A DNA stretch of 64,000 nt from an uncultured Methanoregula sp. (GCF_963678795.1 NZ_OY787452.1:496001-560000); one strand, 5' to 3'. Shown: positions 1-9,234, counted from the stretch's first letter. Notes: generated by a model from the sequence alone, not told the origin. Translations and numbers: made by a program.

Positions 1-112
1 GACGATCTTTTACTTCTGCACCACCAAGTGCCAGAACAACTACAAGCTCGGCAGAGTTCCCCGACGGGTCCAGTGGACCAATGCCGGCAGGAAAGCTCTG
101 GGCAAGGAGTGA
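1..112 (+). CDS. rpl24e: 50S ribosomal protein L24e, C-terminal part
   Basis: The first 112 bases hold the end of a reading frame (codons from base 2, stop TGA 110-112). The translated tail has a CxxxC pair (FCTTKC) followed by a basic stretch (RRVQWTNAGRKALGKE), which fits the C-terminal half of the archaeal/eukaryotic zinc-finger ribosomal protein L24e. The start lies outside the window. It sits 6 bases before ndk, and L24e next to ndk is a common archaeal arrangement, so the two are probably co-transcribed. Confidence 0.85.
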   Translation, partial: TIFYFCTTKCQNNYKLGRVPRRVQWTNAGRKALGKE

Positions 113-118
113 GATCCC

Positions 119-571
119 ATGGACCGCACATTCGTCATGATCAAGCCGGACGGCGTCCAGCGCGGTCTTGTGGGTGAGATCGTTTCACGGCTTGAGGCAA
201 AAGGGCTCAAGCTTGTGGCAGCACGGTTTGAAGTGCTCCCGGAACCGCGGGTGACCGACCAGTATAAGGAACACCTTTCAAAACCGTTCTTCCCCTCCCT
301 GAAAAAATACATCATGGGAGGACCGGTCTTCCTCATGGTATGGGAAGGGAGAAATGTTGTTGCGATCGTCCGCAAAGTGATAGGGGCGACAAACCCGCAG
401 GAGGCAGCACCCGGCACAATCCGGGGCGATTTCGGCATCGATATCGGAAGGAACGTGATCCACGCCTCCGACTCGCCCGAGAGCGCAACCCGCGAGATTG
501 CAATCCATTTCAAGCAGAACGAACTTTCAGTGTATACACGGATTGACGAGTCCGTGTTATATGAATACTAG
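119..571 (+). CDS. ndk: Nucleoside diphosphate kinase
   Basis: A 150-residue protein with the Ndk N-terminus ([14 protein letters not shown]) and the active-site signature NVIHASDS, in which His115 is the residue phosphorylated during phosphate transfer from ATP to other nucleoside diphosphates. The length is typical of the family. The ATG at 119 follows a GGAG at 106-109 inside the end of L24e, so translation is probably coupled to it. A run of T after the stop looks like an archaeal terminator. infB, which often follows ndk in archaea, is not present; a MarC gene follows instead. Confidence 0.97.
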   Translation: MDRTFVMIKPDGVQRGLVGEIVSRLEAKGLKLVAARFEVLPEPRVTDQYKEHLSKPFFPSLKKYIMGGPVFLMVWEGRNVVAIVRKVIGATNPQEAAPGTIRGDFGIDIGRNVIHASDSPESATREIAIHFKQNELSVYTRIDESVLYEY

Positions 572-588
572 TTTTTTCTTTTTTATTC
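572..588 (+). terminator. Oligo-T terminator after ndk
   Basis: A T-rich run broken by a single C starts directly after the ndk stop. Such U-tracts end transcription in archaea without needing a hairpin. The next gene has its own TATA-like element (ATAATATCTATAA, about 594-606). Confidence 0.55.
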
Positions 589-630
589 CAACCATAATAT
601 CTATAATCCTTCAAAAGCGCACTATCCATC

Positions 631-1284
631 ATGGCCGGAGATGTCCTGAGTTTTGCGCTGCTTGCTATCTCTTCTGTCATCATCATCATCAACCCGCTGG
701 GCGCAACGCTTCTCTATGTATCTCTGACAACATCCCTTGAACCGAATGCAAGGGATACCATTGCAAAGGATGCCTGTCGCTTTGCCCTGATGATCCTACT
801 TCTTGTCGCGGTGCTGGGGGCATGGATCCTCCAGATTTTCGGAATCAGCCTTGAAGCGTTCCGGATTGGCGGGGGGATACTCCTGTTCGGTATCGGTATG
901 GAGATGATCTATGCCAAAACTTCGCGGACAAAACTTACGGCAACTGAAAAATACGAATCGCGGGACACGGATGACGTTGCCATCATGCCGCTGGCTATCC
1001 CGATGATTGCAGGGCCGGGTGCAATCACGACGACCATCGTCATGATGAACGAGGCCATCGTCATCTCCCCGCTCGCGATTGCCGTTCTTTTCCTGTCCAT
1101 TGGGCTTTCCATCGGGATCACGTATTATATGATGAGGCATTCAGATTATATCATGAAGAGAGTCGGACAGAGGGAATACCGGGCAATCAACCGGCTGATG
1201 GGTATGTTGCTTATCGCCATCGCCGTCCAGTTCGTCATCACCGGTATCAGGACCGCATTTCCCCTGCTCGGTGGAGGGACTTAA
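631..1284 (+). CDS. MarC family integral membrane protein
   Basis: A 217-residue, very hydrophobic protein with about six membrane segments. It has hallmarks of the MarC/UPF0056 family: SSVIIIINPLGATLLYVSLT near the N-terminus, the glycine-rich FRIGGGILLFGIGMEMI in the middle, and MPLAIPMIAGPGAITTTIVM. Members are inner-membrane proteins of unsettled function; the old link to multiple antibiotic resistance is not supported for the family. The start at 631 lies about 30 bases after a TATA-like box, giving a short leader. A small two-helix membrane protein gene follows within 2 bases. Confidence 0.9.
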   Translation: MAGDVLSFALLAISSVIIIINPLGATLLYVSLTTSLEPNARDTIAKDACRFALMILLLVAVLGAWILQIFGISLEAFRIGGGILLFGIGMEMIYAKTSRTKLTATEKYESRDTDDVAIMPLAIPMIAGPGAITTTIVMMNEAIVISPLAIAVLFLSIGLSIGITYYMMRHSDYIMKRVGQREYRAINRLMGMLLIAIAVQFVITGIRTAFPLLGGGT

Positions 1285-1285
1285 T

Positions 1286-1474
1286 ATGGGAGACTGGGAT
1301 CTTACATCCGTCGGACTGGTGCTTATCGGGAGCAGCATCACGGTTGCCGGTATCATTATTGCAGCTATGCTTCTCGGAATGTCCGTACCACTGGCCCCGT
1401 TCCTGCTCCTGACAACCGCGATCCTGATTGTCATGAGTGCGATAATCATCACCTATTATGACACCCAAAAATAA
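1286..1474 (+). CDS. Small two-helix membrane protein
   Basis: A 62-residue protein of unknown function, made almost entirely of two hydrophobic helices (about residues 8-30 and 35-57) with a short polar tail ending YYDTQK. The ATG at 1286 is preferred over an in-frame GTG at 1271 because GGAGG (1273-1277) is well placed as its ribosome-binding site. It starts just after the MarC stop and its last codons overlap the start of the nitrilase gene, so the three form an operon. A partner role for the MarC protein is possible but only inferred from position. Confidence 0.7.
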   Translation: MGDWDLTSVGLVLIGSSITVAGIIIAAMLLGMSVPLAPFLLLTTAILIVMSAIIITYYDTQK

Positions 1475-2306
1475 CCCGGCCCGGATTGACCATGATACTG
1501 GTGAATCCGGGGTTGTCCGGGCCTGCAGTGCCCAGATTACCGGCTTTTTTGAAGATCCGGAAAAAACCATAGAAAAGGCGGATGTATTCATCCGCCACGC
1601 AGCACAATCCGGTGCATCGCTCATCTGTTTTCCGGAACAATTTGCTACCGGCTGGGATCCGGGATCGGATAAAAATACCGGTACCCTCTCAGGATTGATC
1701 GTATCTTCCCTGCAAAAATCCGCGCGGGACCATTCGATTGCAGTTCTCGGATCATTTCGCGAGATCGCGTCCCCGCGACCAAGAAATACAGCAGTTGTTA
1801 TCGGCAATGACGGCAGGATACTGGCAACGTACGCAAAGATACACCTGTTCTCCCCGGCAAAAGAAGATGTTGCATTTTCCCCGGGTTCTACTCTGGGAAT
1901 TTTTCAGTTGGGCCCCCTGACATGCGGCATTGCCATCTGTTATGACCTCCGCTTTCCCGAACTGTTCCGGATCTATGCACAAAAAGGCGTCCAAGCGATT
2001 TTTGTTCCGGCTGCATGGCCAATGAAACGCATCCGGCACTGGGAGCTCTTTCTCACGGCACGGGCAACTGAAAACCAGATGTATATGATTGGAGTGAACA
2101 CGACGGGAAAGACTCCGGTCGATACATACTCCGGTTCTTCCATGACCGTCGATCCTCTGGGAGTCGTTATCGCAAGGGCAAACGATGCCGAACAGCTCCT
2201 CTTTGCGGATCTCCATGTATCAGAAGTCCGGCTGGCCCGGGAATCATTTCCCTCCCTGCGGGATCGCAGGGATGCGCTCTATCGCTCGCTCACACATTCA
2301 GGATAA
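1458..2306 (+). CDS. Carbon-nitrogen hydrolase (nitrilase superfamily)
   Basis: A 282-residue cytoplasmic enzyme with the Glu-Lys-Cys triad of the nitrilase superfamily: Glu60 in CFPEQFATGW, Lys127 in YAKIHLF and Cys161 in GIAICYDLRFPEL. The latter two contexts resemble omega-amidase/Nit and related amidohydrolases that cleave small amides, but the substrate cannot be told from sequence. The first 20 residues are not family-like and may be an extension. The start overlaps the previous gene by 17 bases, which suggests translational coupling. Confidence 0.88.
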   Translation: MTPKNNPARIDHDTGESGVVRACSAQITGFFEDPEKTIEKADVFIRHAAQSGASLICFPEQFATGWDPGSDKNTGTLSGLIVSSLQKSARDHSIAVLGSFREIASPRPRNTAVVIGNDGRILATYAKIHLFSPAKEDVAFSPGSTLGIFQLGPLTCGIAICYDLRFPELFRIYAQKGVQAIFVPAAWPMKRIRHWELFLTARATENQMYMIGVNTTGKTPVDTYSGSSMTVDPLGVVIARANDAEQLLFADLHVSEVRLARESFPSLRDRRDALYRSLTHSG

Positions 2307-2387
2307 CACTCAATCGGTTCGGATGCATCAGCGATCCGGCTTAAAAAACCGCACGCCTATATCTATCTGGCCCTCCAATAAGATTCC

Positions 2388-3593
2388 ATGTATCATCTCG
2401 CTTGCGTCAACTGTGGTGCCACATACCCCGCTGACGAGATCCTCTATAATTGTAAAAAATGCGGTCACCTTCTGGCGGTGAAGTACCCGCTTGACGAGAT
2501 CTCTGTTTCAAGGGCAGCCTGGAATAGTCGCCCGCTTTCTGTCTGGAGATACCGGGAACTATTGCCGGTGAAGATCGAACCGGTTACCCTTCAGGAAGGC
2601 GGCACACCCCTCTACCATCTCAAACGCATTGGTGAGGAACTCGGCCTTCCCCATCTCTATGCGAAACACGAAGGGATGAACCCTTCAGGATCGTTCAAAG
2701 ACCGGGGCATGACTGTCGGGGTTTCGATGGCCATCCAGCTCGGAAAAAAGAGTGTTGCCTGTGCAAGTACCGGCAACACTTCCGCAAGCCTTGCAGTTTA
2801 TGCTGCAAAAGCCGGTATTCCCGCAGTAGTCCTGCTCCCGGCCGGTAAAGTAGCGGTTGGCAAAGTTGCCCAGGCACTGATGCACGGGGCAAAAGTTATC
2901 TCAATCCGGGGCAATTTCGACCGTGCCCTTGAGATGGTCCACGATCTCTGCCTCTCTCACGGCCTCTACCTCCTCAACTCCATCAACCCTTACCGTCTGG
3001 AAGGGCAGAAGACCATCGGATTTGAGGCACTCGACCAGCTGGGTGAGATCCCTGATCGGTTTGTCCTCCCGGTCGGTAATGCCGGTAATATTTCAGCAGT
3101 GTATAAAGGATTTCTTGAATTACAGGAGCTCGGGTTTATGGACCGGCTTCCCATGATGACCGGGATCCAGGCGGCAGGATCGAGCCCGATCGTACGGGCG
3201 ATCCGCGAGAATCTTCCGGAGGTTATTCCTGAGAATAATCCCGAGACCGTAGCAACTGCAATCAGGATAGGAGCCCCGGTAAATGCAGAGAAAGCTCTCA
3301 CCGCCATCAGGAAGACCGGTGGCCTTGCGGAATCGGTAACCGATGAGGAGATCCTGCGGATGCAGCGGGATCTCGCCCGCAAGGAAGGAATAGGCGTTGA
3401 GCCTGCATCGGCTGCTTCAGTTGCCGGCATACGCAAACTCGTGGAAAGTGGCAGGATCGACCGTGACGAGCGGATCGTCTGTGTAGTAACCGGCCACCTG
3501 TTAAAAGACCCGGATTCGGTGATCAAACAATGCGAGCCCCCGACAGAGATCAGCGCAGACCTTCCTGCGCTGCTCTCTGCGTTGCACTTGTAA
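2388..3593 (+). CDS. thrC: Threonine synthase
   Basis: A 401-residue PLP enzyme that converts O-phosphohomoserine to threonine. An N-terminal zinc-ribbon (Cys6, Cys9, Cys22, Cys25) precedes the fold-type II PLP domain. Lys104 in PSGSFKDRG should carry the cofactor, and STGNTSAS is the phosphate-contact motif. VLPVGNAGNIS and the late VTGHLLKDPD are also typical. TATA-like CCTATATCTATC (about 2357-2368) lies 25 bases before the ATG and no ribosome-binding site is obvious, so the message may be leaderless. The 3' end overlaps the next gene by 64 bases. Confidence 0.96.
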   Translation: MYHLACVNCGATYPADEILYNCKKCGHLLAVKYPLDEISVSRAAWNSRPLSVWRYRELLPVKIEPVTLQEGGTPLYHLKRIGEELGLPHLYAKHEGMNPSGSFKDRGMTVGVSMAIQLGKKSVACASTGNTSASLAVYAAKAGIPAVVLLPAGKVAVGKVAQALMHGAKVISIRGNFDRALEMVHDLCLSHGLYLLNSINPYRLEGQKTIGFEALDQLGEIPDRFVLPVGNAGNISAVYKGFLELQELGFMDRLPMMTGIQAAGSSPIVRAIRENLPEVIPENNPETVATAIRIGAPVNAEKALTAIRKTGGLAESVTDEEILRMQRDLARKEGIGVEPASAASVAGIRKLVESGRIDRDERIVCVVTGHLLKDPDSVIKQCEPPTEISADLPALLSALHL

Positions 3594-4165
3594 TTCTGCT
3601 CATAGCAATCCCCTCTGCGGGTGCGCTGTCTGCAGACTACCTTGTTTTTCCCAACGGTACTGCATACCAGGCATCGGTAGAGATAACAGACACTTCCCGC
3701 TACGAGTTTGCGGAGACCGGTATCATGGGGGAGAACGTGCCGGTTACGGTCGGGGATGTAACTATATCGGGGAACTGCTCGCCCTGCAATTACAACTGGA
3801 GCAGGCCGTGGGGCCAGGTTCCGGCAATCACATTTCCAAAGGGGAATTATACAGTTTCGTATATCGCTCCCTTGCGGAACAACGATATCCAGGCAACATT
3901 CGTAAAGCCATACCAGGTCAACGTAACAATCCCCGGGGAACTGGATATCCGGAACCCGCTGCTCGCCGGTATCAGCTCGGGAGCAAATGTAACCCGGTAT
4001 GCTGATAATTCGACATCGGTCCGGTGGAACAAATCGTATTCATTCGACCTTCGGTTCTATTCAAAAGGCCAGGAAGAGCTCCTCTATTTCTTCCTGCAGT
4101 TCATGGTCATAATTGCCGTAGTACTCCTGCTGCCCTTTGTTATCAGCATGAGAAGACGGGAATAA
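3530..4165 (+). CDS. Secreted, membrane-anchored protein of unknown function
   Basis: A 211-residue protein not recognised as a known family. It has a signal-like hydrophobic segment (about residues 14-33), an outside domain with several N-glycosylation sequons (NGT, NCS, NWS, NVT, NST) and a C-terminal membrane helix (about 184-205) followed by a basic MRRRE end. This topology puts the middle of the protein on the cell surface. The ATG at 3530 is the only upstream start in frame and lies inside the end of thrC, so it is probably translated by coupling. A CSPC pair (about 83-86) could form a disulphide. Confidence 0.7.
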   Translation: MRAPDRDQRRPSCAALCVALVILLIAIPSAGALSADYLVFPNGTAYQASVEITDTSRYEFAETGIMGENVPVTVGDVTISGNCSPCNYNWSRPWGQVPAITFPKGNYTVSYIAPLRNNDIQATFVKPYQVNVTIPGELDIRNPLLAGISSGANVTRYADNSTSVRWNKSYSFDLRFYSKGQEELLYFFLQFMVIIAVVLLLPFVISMRRRE

Positions 4166-4284
4166 CTTCCCTTTTTTATCCATATAACAACAGACCTGAG
4201 GAAGACGTTTATCAGTTACCCGTGTATCCCCGATCCAAAGAATGATACCCTGTTGCGATAAGAACACCTAATAAAGGTGGACCT

Positions 4285-4758
4285 ATGACAGGAAATGGAA
4301 TGGTGCAGCCGGGCGATACAGCCAGGAATTTCTCGCTCAAGGATCAGAACGACAAGACGTTCGATCTCTATGAACAGGCAGGCACATGCGTGCTGCTCTC
4401 CTTTCACCCGCTGGCATGGACGGAGTTTTGTGCAGCACAGATGAAATCGCTTGAGACAAACCGTGAAATATTCTCTTCGCTTGGCTGTATCCCTGTGGGT
4501 ATAAGCGTTGATTCAAAGCCCTGTAAGAAAGAATGGGCAAAAAGCCTTGGTATCATTCACACCCGGCTCCTGTGCGACTTCTGGCCTCATGGGGCAGTTG
4601 CGCAAAAATACGGGATCTTCCGGGATGAGAACGGGTTCTCGGAGCGGTCGAACATTATCGTGGATAAGAACCAGAACGTCATCTTTGTCAGGATCTACCC
4701 GGTCCATTCGGTGCCGGATATTACTGAAGTCATAGGGTTTTTAAAAACCCTGAAATGA
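4285..4758 (+). CDS. Peroxiredoxin (AhpC/TSA family)
   Basis: A 157-residue thioredoxin-fold protein with the peroxiredoxin active site PxxxTxxC at residues 42-49 (PLAWTEFC), where Cys49 would reduce peroxides. The N-terminal GDTARNFSLKDQNDKTFDL and the ISVDSKPCKKEWAKSLG segment are typical of the AhpC/TSA or BCP group. Further cysteines (35, 68, 79, 97) could serve as the resolving residue, but which one does is unclear. AAGGTGG just before the ATG is a good ribosome-binding site. It probably protects this strict anaerobe from oxygen damage. Confidence 0.88.
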   Translation: MTGNGMVQPGDTARNFSLKDQNDKTFDLYEQAGTCVLLSFHPLAWTEFCAAQMKSLETNREIFSSLGCIPVGISVDSKPCKKEWAKSLGIIHTRLLCDFWPHGAVAQKYGIFRDENGFSERSNIIVDKNQNVIFVRIYPVHSVPDITEVIGFLKTLK

Positions 4759-5060
4759 CAGAATCCCCCACAGATAGTTCTGCAACTGCACTGCAAAGAT
4801 GCAGAAAAACACCGGTTCGCGCGTTCACGGTATTTTTTGGCTGATGACTTTCCGTTTTCCCCTGATTTTTCCCGGAATTTTTATTACCGTAATTGAGCCC
4901 CAATTTTAAATCAGTACAATCCCGAACGATTTTTAGGTATGCAGGACTGCACTGGACAATCGGATTTTTGCTGGACGCTCGCGACCATTAATGCACACGA
5001 ATGCCAACATGGGGACTAGCGGCGTAGTGCCGAATCATCAATCACAAGGAGAACTGCATC
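4759..5060 (+). other. Gene-free stretch before the DUF5667 gene
   Basis: No convincing gene here. A TATA-like TTTTAAATC lies near 4903-4911, about 150 bases before the next ATG, so the following gene may have a leader of roughly 120 bases. A short imperfect hairpin (CGGC-GTAGT-GCCG, near 5020-5035) lies in that leader. GAAGGAGA-like sequence just before 5061 is the ribosome-binding site. Confidence 0.4.
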
Positions 5061-6092
5061 ATGAAAACAAGAAGTATTTTCGCATTCAGCCTGGTGGCGC
5101 TTGCCCTTATCAGCAGCATAGGAATTGCTGCGGCAGCACCGGCTGCTGATGTTCGGGACACCTACCAGGGAACAATCGGGCCTGATCATTCTCTTTACGG
5201 ACTCAAGATAGCATTTGAGAATCTTGATGAATCCTTTACGTTTAATGAGAGTGAACTCTTGGAAAAGCAGGTCAGCCATGCCAATGTCCGGCTTGCAGAG
5301 CTGAAATACGAGCTGGCAGAGAACAAGACCGAATCTGCAGACAGAGTGCTGGATTTATACCGGCAGAAGATCAACCAGACCGAGACCGCACTCGGGCAAT
5401 ATGCACCAAACGAAACCGGAAGATATTCGGGAGCAGACAACCTGGGACTTGAGCACGCCCTGGAAATGATCGAAAAACACCAGTTGGTCCTGGAGAGCCT
5501 CCTGAATGCGCACCCCGATAATCCAGGACTCAACCGGGCCTACAACAACAGCCTCGCGCTCGAACAGAAATTCGAGAACCGGCTGGAGCGGAGGTCGGAA
5601 ACCCGGAACGGACAGGCACCCCACAGTGCGGACAACTCCACCATGATCCGTCAGCCAAACCACGACTTCGGGCAGAACCGGACCCTTTCGCAGGACGGGA
5701 TCCATACAGGGGATGGTGGACGGGATGGAAATGTTACCCGCCAGGATCCCGGTATGAACTATTCCATGAATAGCGACAGCCAAGGTCGCAACAAGAACCA
5801 GGGTTCACCGCAGGTAATAAACCAGACTGCCGGCAACCAGCAGCCACCAGGCACGGACAAGGCAACACAGAACGGGCAGGGAAATACCCATGACAACACG
5901 GGTGACAGCCAGAAAGGTAATCCCGGTGGAGATAATTCCAACAGGAATACAGGTACCGGCAACACGATAAATCCCGGCAATAACCAGAATGAAAATGCCA
6001 ATAGTGCAGGTACAAATCCCGGAACTACCCGGAACACGGTAAACTCCGGCAGTCAGGGTGGAAGCACTGACCCGAGAATGAAAAACCGGTGA
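5061..6092 (+). CDS. Secreted DUF5667-type protein with Asn/Gly-rich tail
   Basis: A 343-residue exported protein. A signal peptide (residues 1-29, cut near AAA-APA) precedes a helical region (about 30-175) resembling DUF5667: it begins DTYQGTIGPDHSLYGLK and is rich in heptad-like Glu/Lys/Leu with coiled-coil potential. From about 185 to the end the protein is low-complexity, rich in Asn, Gly, Gln and Thr with many NxT/S sequons, probably a disordered glycosylated region. AGGAGAA at 5048-5054 supports the start. No membrane anchor is visible at the C-terminus. Function unknown; the neighbour 96 bases downstream is a membrane-bound winged-helix protein. Confidence 0.8.
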   Translation: MKTRSIFAFSLVALALISSIGIAAAAPAADVRDTYQGTIGPDHSLYGLKIAFENLDESFTFNESELLEKQVSHANVRLAELKYELAENKTESADRVLDLYRQKINQTETALGQYAPNETGRYSGADNLGLEHALEMIEKHQLVLESLLNAHPDNPGLNRAYNNSLALEQKFENRLERRSETRNGQAPHSADNSTMIRQPNHDFGQNRTLSQDGIHTGDGGRDGNVTRQDPGMNYSMNSDSQGRNKNQGSPQVINQTAGNQQPPGTDKATQNGQGNTHDNTGDSQKGNPGGDNSNRNTGTGNTINPGNNQNENANSAGTNPGTTRNTVNSGSQGGSTDPRMKNR

Positions 6093-6137
6093 GCAGGAGA
6101 TTTTTCGTGCCACAGGAATTCCGGGTACCAGAACCCC

Positions 6138-6151
6138 GGTTAAATATTTTT
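6138..6151 (+). promoter_or_regulatory. TATA box for the membrane winged-helix gene
   Basis: TTAAATATTTTT centred near 6145 would place the transcript start near 6171. That lies after an upstream in-frame ATG (6162) and before the ATG at 6189, so it decides the start. Confidence 0.55.
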
Positions 6152-6188
6152 TATTGGAACCATGATACTGATCACAGAAAGGTGCCCC

Positions 6189-7142
6189 ATGACAAGCCAG
6201 ACCAGAAGCAGGATGTATGCGGGAGTTATTATTGTTCTTCTCTGCATTCTTCCGGCAGTCTCGGCAGCATCGGTCCCGGATTACTCCACTAGGTATACGA
6301 TCACCTTAAGGGATGATGGCACTGCACTTTGGAACGTGGAGTACCGCACACCGCTTCTTATGGATGAGGATCTGAGCAGTTTTACGGATTATTCCCGGAA
6401 TCTCAATTCCATCTACCTTCCTGAGCTTAAGGATCTCATGCAGCGTTCCGCAGCGCAGGCTTCACTGGGGACCACAAGGCAGATGGAAGTGAACAACTTC
6501 ACGGGAAATGCCCTTGTCCAGACATCCCCGACCGGAAAATTCGGGCTTGTTACATATACATTTACATGGACAAACTTTGCCAGAACTGACGGGGGACTCT
6601 CTGCCGGCGATGCATTCGCCGGTGGGATGTATCTTGCAAAAGATAACACCCTCATCATCCGGTACCCGGCAGGATACACGATCACTTCCGTGGAGCCGGC
6701 ACCGGATCAGACAAACGATGGCTTGATATGGTACGGACTTCGCGCCTTCGGGCCCGGGCAACCCCTCATCAGCCTGACCAAGCCGGCATTTCCATTCCTG
6801 CCATTAATCATCCTTCCCGTTGTCGGGATCATTGCCATCGCTGCGTACCTGTTATACAGGAGAAAGACCCGGCTGACCGACACGGATGACATGGATGATC
6901 CTGAAGATTCATCCGTTATCCCACTTTCGGATACCGACCTCTTCAGTCTTGAAGATAAGATACAGAATCTCCTCAAAGCAGGCGGCGGAGAGCAGTACCA
7001 GTCCGGGATTGTAAAGGCACTCGGCCTCCCCAAGTCTACCGTAAGTTCCGCGCTGAATACGCTCCATAAAAAGGGGATCATCCAGAAAGTGAAAAAAGGC
7101 CGGGAAAACCTTATCCGTCTTGTGCCGGATCAGCCCAGGTAA
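6189..7142 (+). CDS. Membrane-anchored winged-helix regulator
   Basis: A 317-residue protein with a signal peptide (about 1-24), an exported domain with sequons (about 25-200), one membrane helix (about 207-226, FLPLIILPVVGIIAIAAYLL) and a cytoplasmic C-terminus. The last 75 residues form a winged helix (IVKALGLPKSTVSSALNTLH, then a basic wing), like MarR/ArsR-type DNA-binding domains found in many methanogen membrane proteins. The layout suggests one-component transmembrane signalling from outside to DNA. The start at 6189 is preferred over 6162 because of AAAGGTG at 6178-6184 and the TATA position. Ligand and targets are unknown. Confidence 0.78.
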   Translation: MTSQTRSRMYAGVIIVLLCILPAVSAASVPDYSTRYTITLRDDGTALWNVEYRTPLLMDEDLSSFTDYSRNLNSIYLPELKDLMQRSAAQASLGTTRQMEVNNFTGNALVQTSPTGKFGLVTYTFTWTNFARTDGGLSAGDAFAGGMYLAKDNTLIIRYPAGYTITSVEPAPDQTNDGLIWYGLRAFGPGQPLISLTKPAFPFLPLIILPVVGIIAIAAYLLYRRKTRLTDTDDMDDPEDSSVIPLSDTDLFSLEDKIQNLLKAGGGEQYQSGIVKALGLPKSTVSSALNTLHKKGIIQKVKKGRENLIRLVPDQPR

Positions 7143-7153
7143 ATTTATCTTTT

Positions 7154-8155
7154 TTAGAGAAGCGTCTTCTGCGGATTATTAAGATGTTTTTTGGCCGCTG
7201 GCGTGACTTCCCGCCCTTGGGGGGTGCGCTTGACAAAACCGATCTGGATCAGGAACGGTTCGTATACATCCTCAATGGTCCGCACTTCCTCACCAACCGA
7301 GATGGCAATGGTCTTCGCCCCGACAGGGCCACCATTGAAATCATTCGCGATAACGGAGAGTATACGCCGGTCAAGCTCGTCAAGGCCGAGCTCATCGATC
7401 TGCATCATCCGGAGGGCATGCACGGTGATCTCCCGGGTGATTGTCCCGTCGCCTTTCACCGTGGCGTAATCCCTCACGCGACGGAGCAGGCGGTTGACGA
7501 TACGGGGCGTGCCCCGGCTGCGCCGGGCGATCTCTTCCGCCCCGTCAGGAGTTATCGGGATCTTCAGGATCGAAGCGCTCCGCGTCACGATCCTGACCAG
7601 CTCTTCAGAAGAATACAGGTCAAGCCGTGAGATGATCCCGAACCGGTCCCGGAAAGGTGCGCCAAGGAGTCCCTGTTTTGTCGTTGCCCCGATCAGCGTA
7701 AAATGTTCGAGGTTCAGTTTTATCGACCGGGCGCTCGGACCCTCTCCAATCATCACGTCGATAAAAAAATCCTCCATGGCGGGATACAGTACTTCCTCAA
7801 CAACAGGATTTATCCGGTGAATTTCGTCGATAAACAGGATATCCCCGCGTTTTAAGGGGGTGAGAAGGGCGGCGATATCCCCGGGTTTTTCCAGGACGGG
7901 CCCAGTCGTTGCCCGGATATCAGATCCCATCTCGCGGGCAATGATATGCGCGAGCGTGGTCTTGCCAAGGCCCGGCGGTCCTGAGAACAGGATATGATCC
8001 AGAGGTTCATCGCGTTTTTTGGCGGCCGCAATTGCAATCTCCAGCGCATCCTTGATCTGCACCTGCCCGACAAATTCCTCCAGCCGTGCCGGCCGGATGG
8101 TGAGATCGTCGCCTTCTTCCGGAATCGGATCCGGGGTAACAATACGTTCGGACAT
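7154..8155 (-). CDS. ruvB: Holliday junction branch migration ATPase RuvB
   Basis: A 333-residue AAA+ motor that, with RuvA, drives branch migration of Holliday junctions. Walker A GPPGLGKT (59-66), Walker B with DEIH (110-113), sensor 1 GATTKQG, arginine-finger region PFRDRFG and a C-terminal winged helix are all present. Length matches bacterial RuvB. It is the last gene of a ruvC-ruvA-ruvB run, 4 bases after ruvA. RuvABC is a bacterial system absent from most archaea, so an ancient transfer is likely. Confidence 0.97.
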   Translation of the reverse strand: MSERIVTPDPIPEEGDDLTIRPARLEEFVGQVQIKDALEIAIAAAKKRDEPLDHILFSGPPGLGKTTLAHIIAREMGSDIRATTGPVLEKPGDIAALLTPLKRGDILFIDEIHRINPVVEEVLYPAMEDFFIDVMIGEGPSARSIKLNLEHFTLIGATTKQGLLGAPFRDRFGIISRLDLYSSEELVRIVTRSASILKIPITPDGAEEIARRSRGTPRIVNRLLRRVRDYATVKGDGTITREITVHALRMMQIDELGLDELDRRILSVIANDFNGGPVGAKTIAISVGEEVRTIEDVYEPFLIQIGFVKRTPQGREVTPAAKKHLNNPQKTLL

Positions 8156-8159
8156 GAGG

Positions 8160-8756
8160 CTACCGTTCCTTCAGGTGGGCAAGTGCCGCCTTGATGAGAT
8201 CCTGCACGCTCGTGGATTTCGCACCGGGAAATGCAGCCATGACCGCATCCCGGGAATCTTTCTCGGCAAACCCGAGCGAGACAAGGGCGCTGATCGCATC
8301 GTTGACCGCGGGGCTGGCCCGGCCACCCTCGCCGGCTGCCATAGCCTTGCTCACGTTCTTCATCTTATCGCGGAGTTCAAGGATCAGCCGTTTCGCACTC
8401 TTGGCACCTATCCCGGAGATCCGGGTCAGGGCTTTTTCATCCTCGTTGAGGATCGCGAGGGCAAACTCCTCGATCCCGATCTGGGAGAGGAGGTTCAGGG
8501 CAGTCTGGGGGCCGATACCGGTAACCCCGATCAGGATCCTGAACATCTCCAGTTCGCTCTGGTGCAGGAATCCAAACAGCGTGATGGCATCCTCCCGGAC
8601 GGCCATATGCGTAAAGAATGTCACGTTCTCCCGGGAGTGTACAAGCACGAGGAGGGCCGGTTGGGTTACCTGTACCAGGTACCCTATGCCATGAACATCG
8701 ATTACTACCCAACGGTCGCCTGCCTGGACAACGTCTCCCCGCAGATGTGCAATCAT
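8160..8756 (-). CDS. ruvA: Holliday junction binding protein RuvA
   Basis: A 198-residue protein with the RuvA layout: an N-terminal OB-fold ([20 protein letters not shown]), two helix-hairpin-helix motifs ([13 protein letters not shown] and [13 protein letters not shown]) and a C-terminal domain that would contact RuvB (about 145-198). It binds four-way junctions as a tetramer and loads RuvB. The gene starts 4 bases after the ruvC stop and is followed by ruvB, the order used by many bacteria. Confidence 0.96.
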   Translation of the reverse strand: MIAHLRGDVVQAGDRWVVIDVHGIGYLVQVTQPALLVLVHSRENVTFFTHMAVREDAITLFGFLHQSELEMFRILIGVTGIGPQTALNLLSQIGIEEFALAILNEDEKALTRISGIGAKSAKRLILELRDKMKNVSKAMAAGEGGRASPAVNDAISALVSLGFAEKDSRDAVMAAFPGAKSTSVQDLIKAALAHLKER

Positions 8757-8760
8757 TGTA

Positions 8761-9234
8761 CTACCTCAGGATATGGATATGACATAAGGCAATCGAAAGG
8801 GCATCGGCTGCATCATCGGGCCTGGGGATCTCATCGAGATGAAGGAGACGTTTGATCATCTCCTGCATCTGGCACTTGTCAGCACGCCCTGAACCGGTGA
8901 TAGCCTGCTTGACCTGGTTCGGGGTGTATTCCGTGATTGGGATCTTCCGCTGTTCAGCAGTGAGGAGGACGATTCCGCGGACTTCACTCACTCCCATTGC
9001 GGAGGATATGTTTTTCGTGAAAAATAATTTTTCAATGGAGATATGGGTGGGAGGGTAGCGCTCTAAGAGTGCTTCGAGCTCGGTATAGATTTGTAATAAC
9101 CGCTCTGAAGCCCGGGTATCCTTCCCGGAGGTTTCTATGCAACCATAACAGATCGGCCGGGGTTCGTTTTTAGTGACCTCAATAATCCCATAGCCCAGCC
9201 TGGCCAGCCCGGGGTCTATCCCAATCACTATCAT
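8761..9234 (-). CDS. ruvC: Crossover junction endodeoxyribonuclease RuvC
   Basis: A 157-residue RNase H-fold resolvase that cuts Holliday junctions. The four acidic catalytic residues are in place: Asp7 (GIDPG), Glu68 (SIEKLFF), Asp141 and Asp144 (DDAADAL). It is the first gene of the ruvCAB operon. A TATA-like GGTAAAATACT on the minus strand (9271-9281) lies about 42 bases before the ATG. Most archaea use Hjc instead, so the presence of RuvC points to a bacterial-type recombination module. Confidence 0.96.
   Translation of the reverse strand: MIVIGIDPGLARLGYGIIEVTKNEPRPICYGCIETSGKDTRASERLLQIYTELEALLERYPPTHISIEKLFFTKNISSAMGVSEVRGIVLLTAEQRKIPITEYTPNQVKQAITGSGRADKCQMQEMIKRLLHLDEIPRPDDAADALSIALCHIHILR

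Noticed and set aside
40..513. 157-codon minus-strand frame over ndk
   Set aside because: It is antisense to the clear ndk gene and matches no family; high GC makes such shadow frames common.
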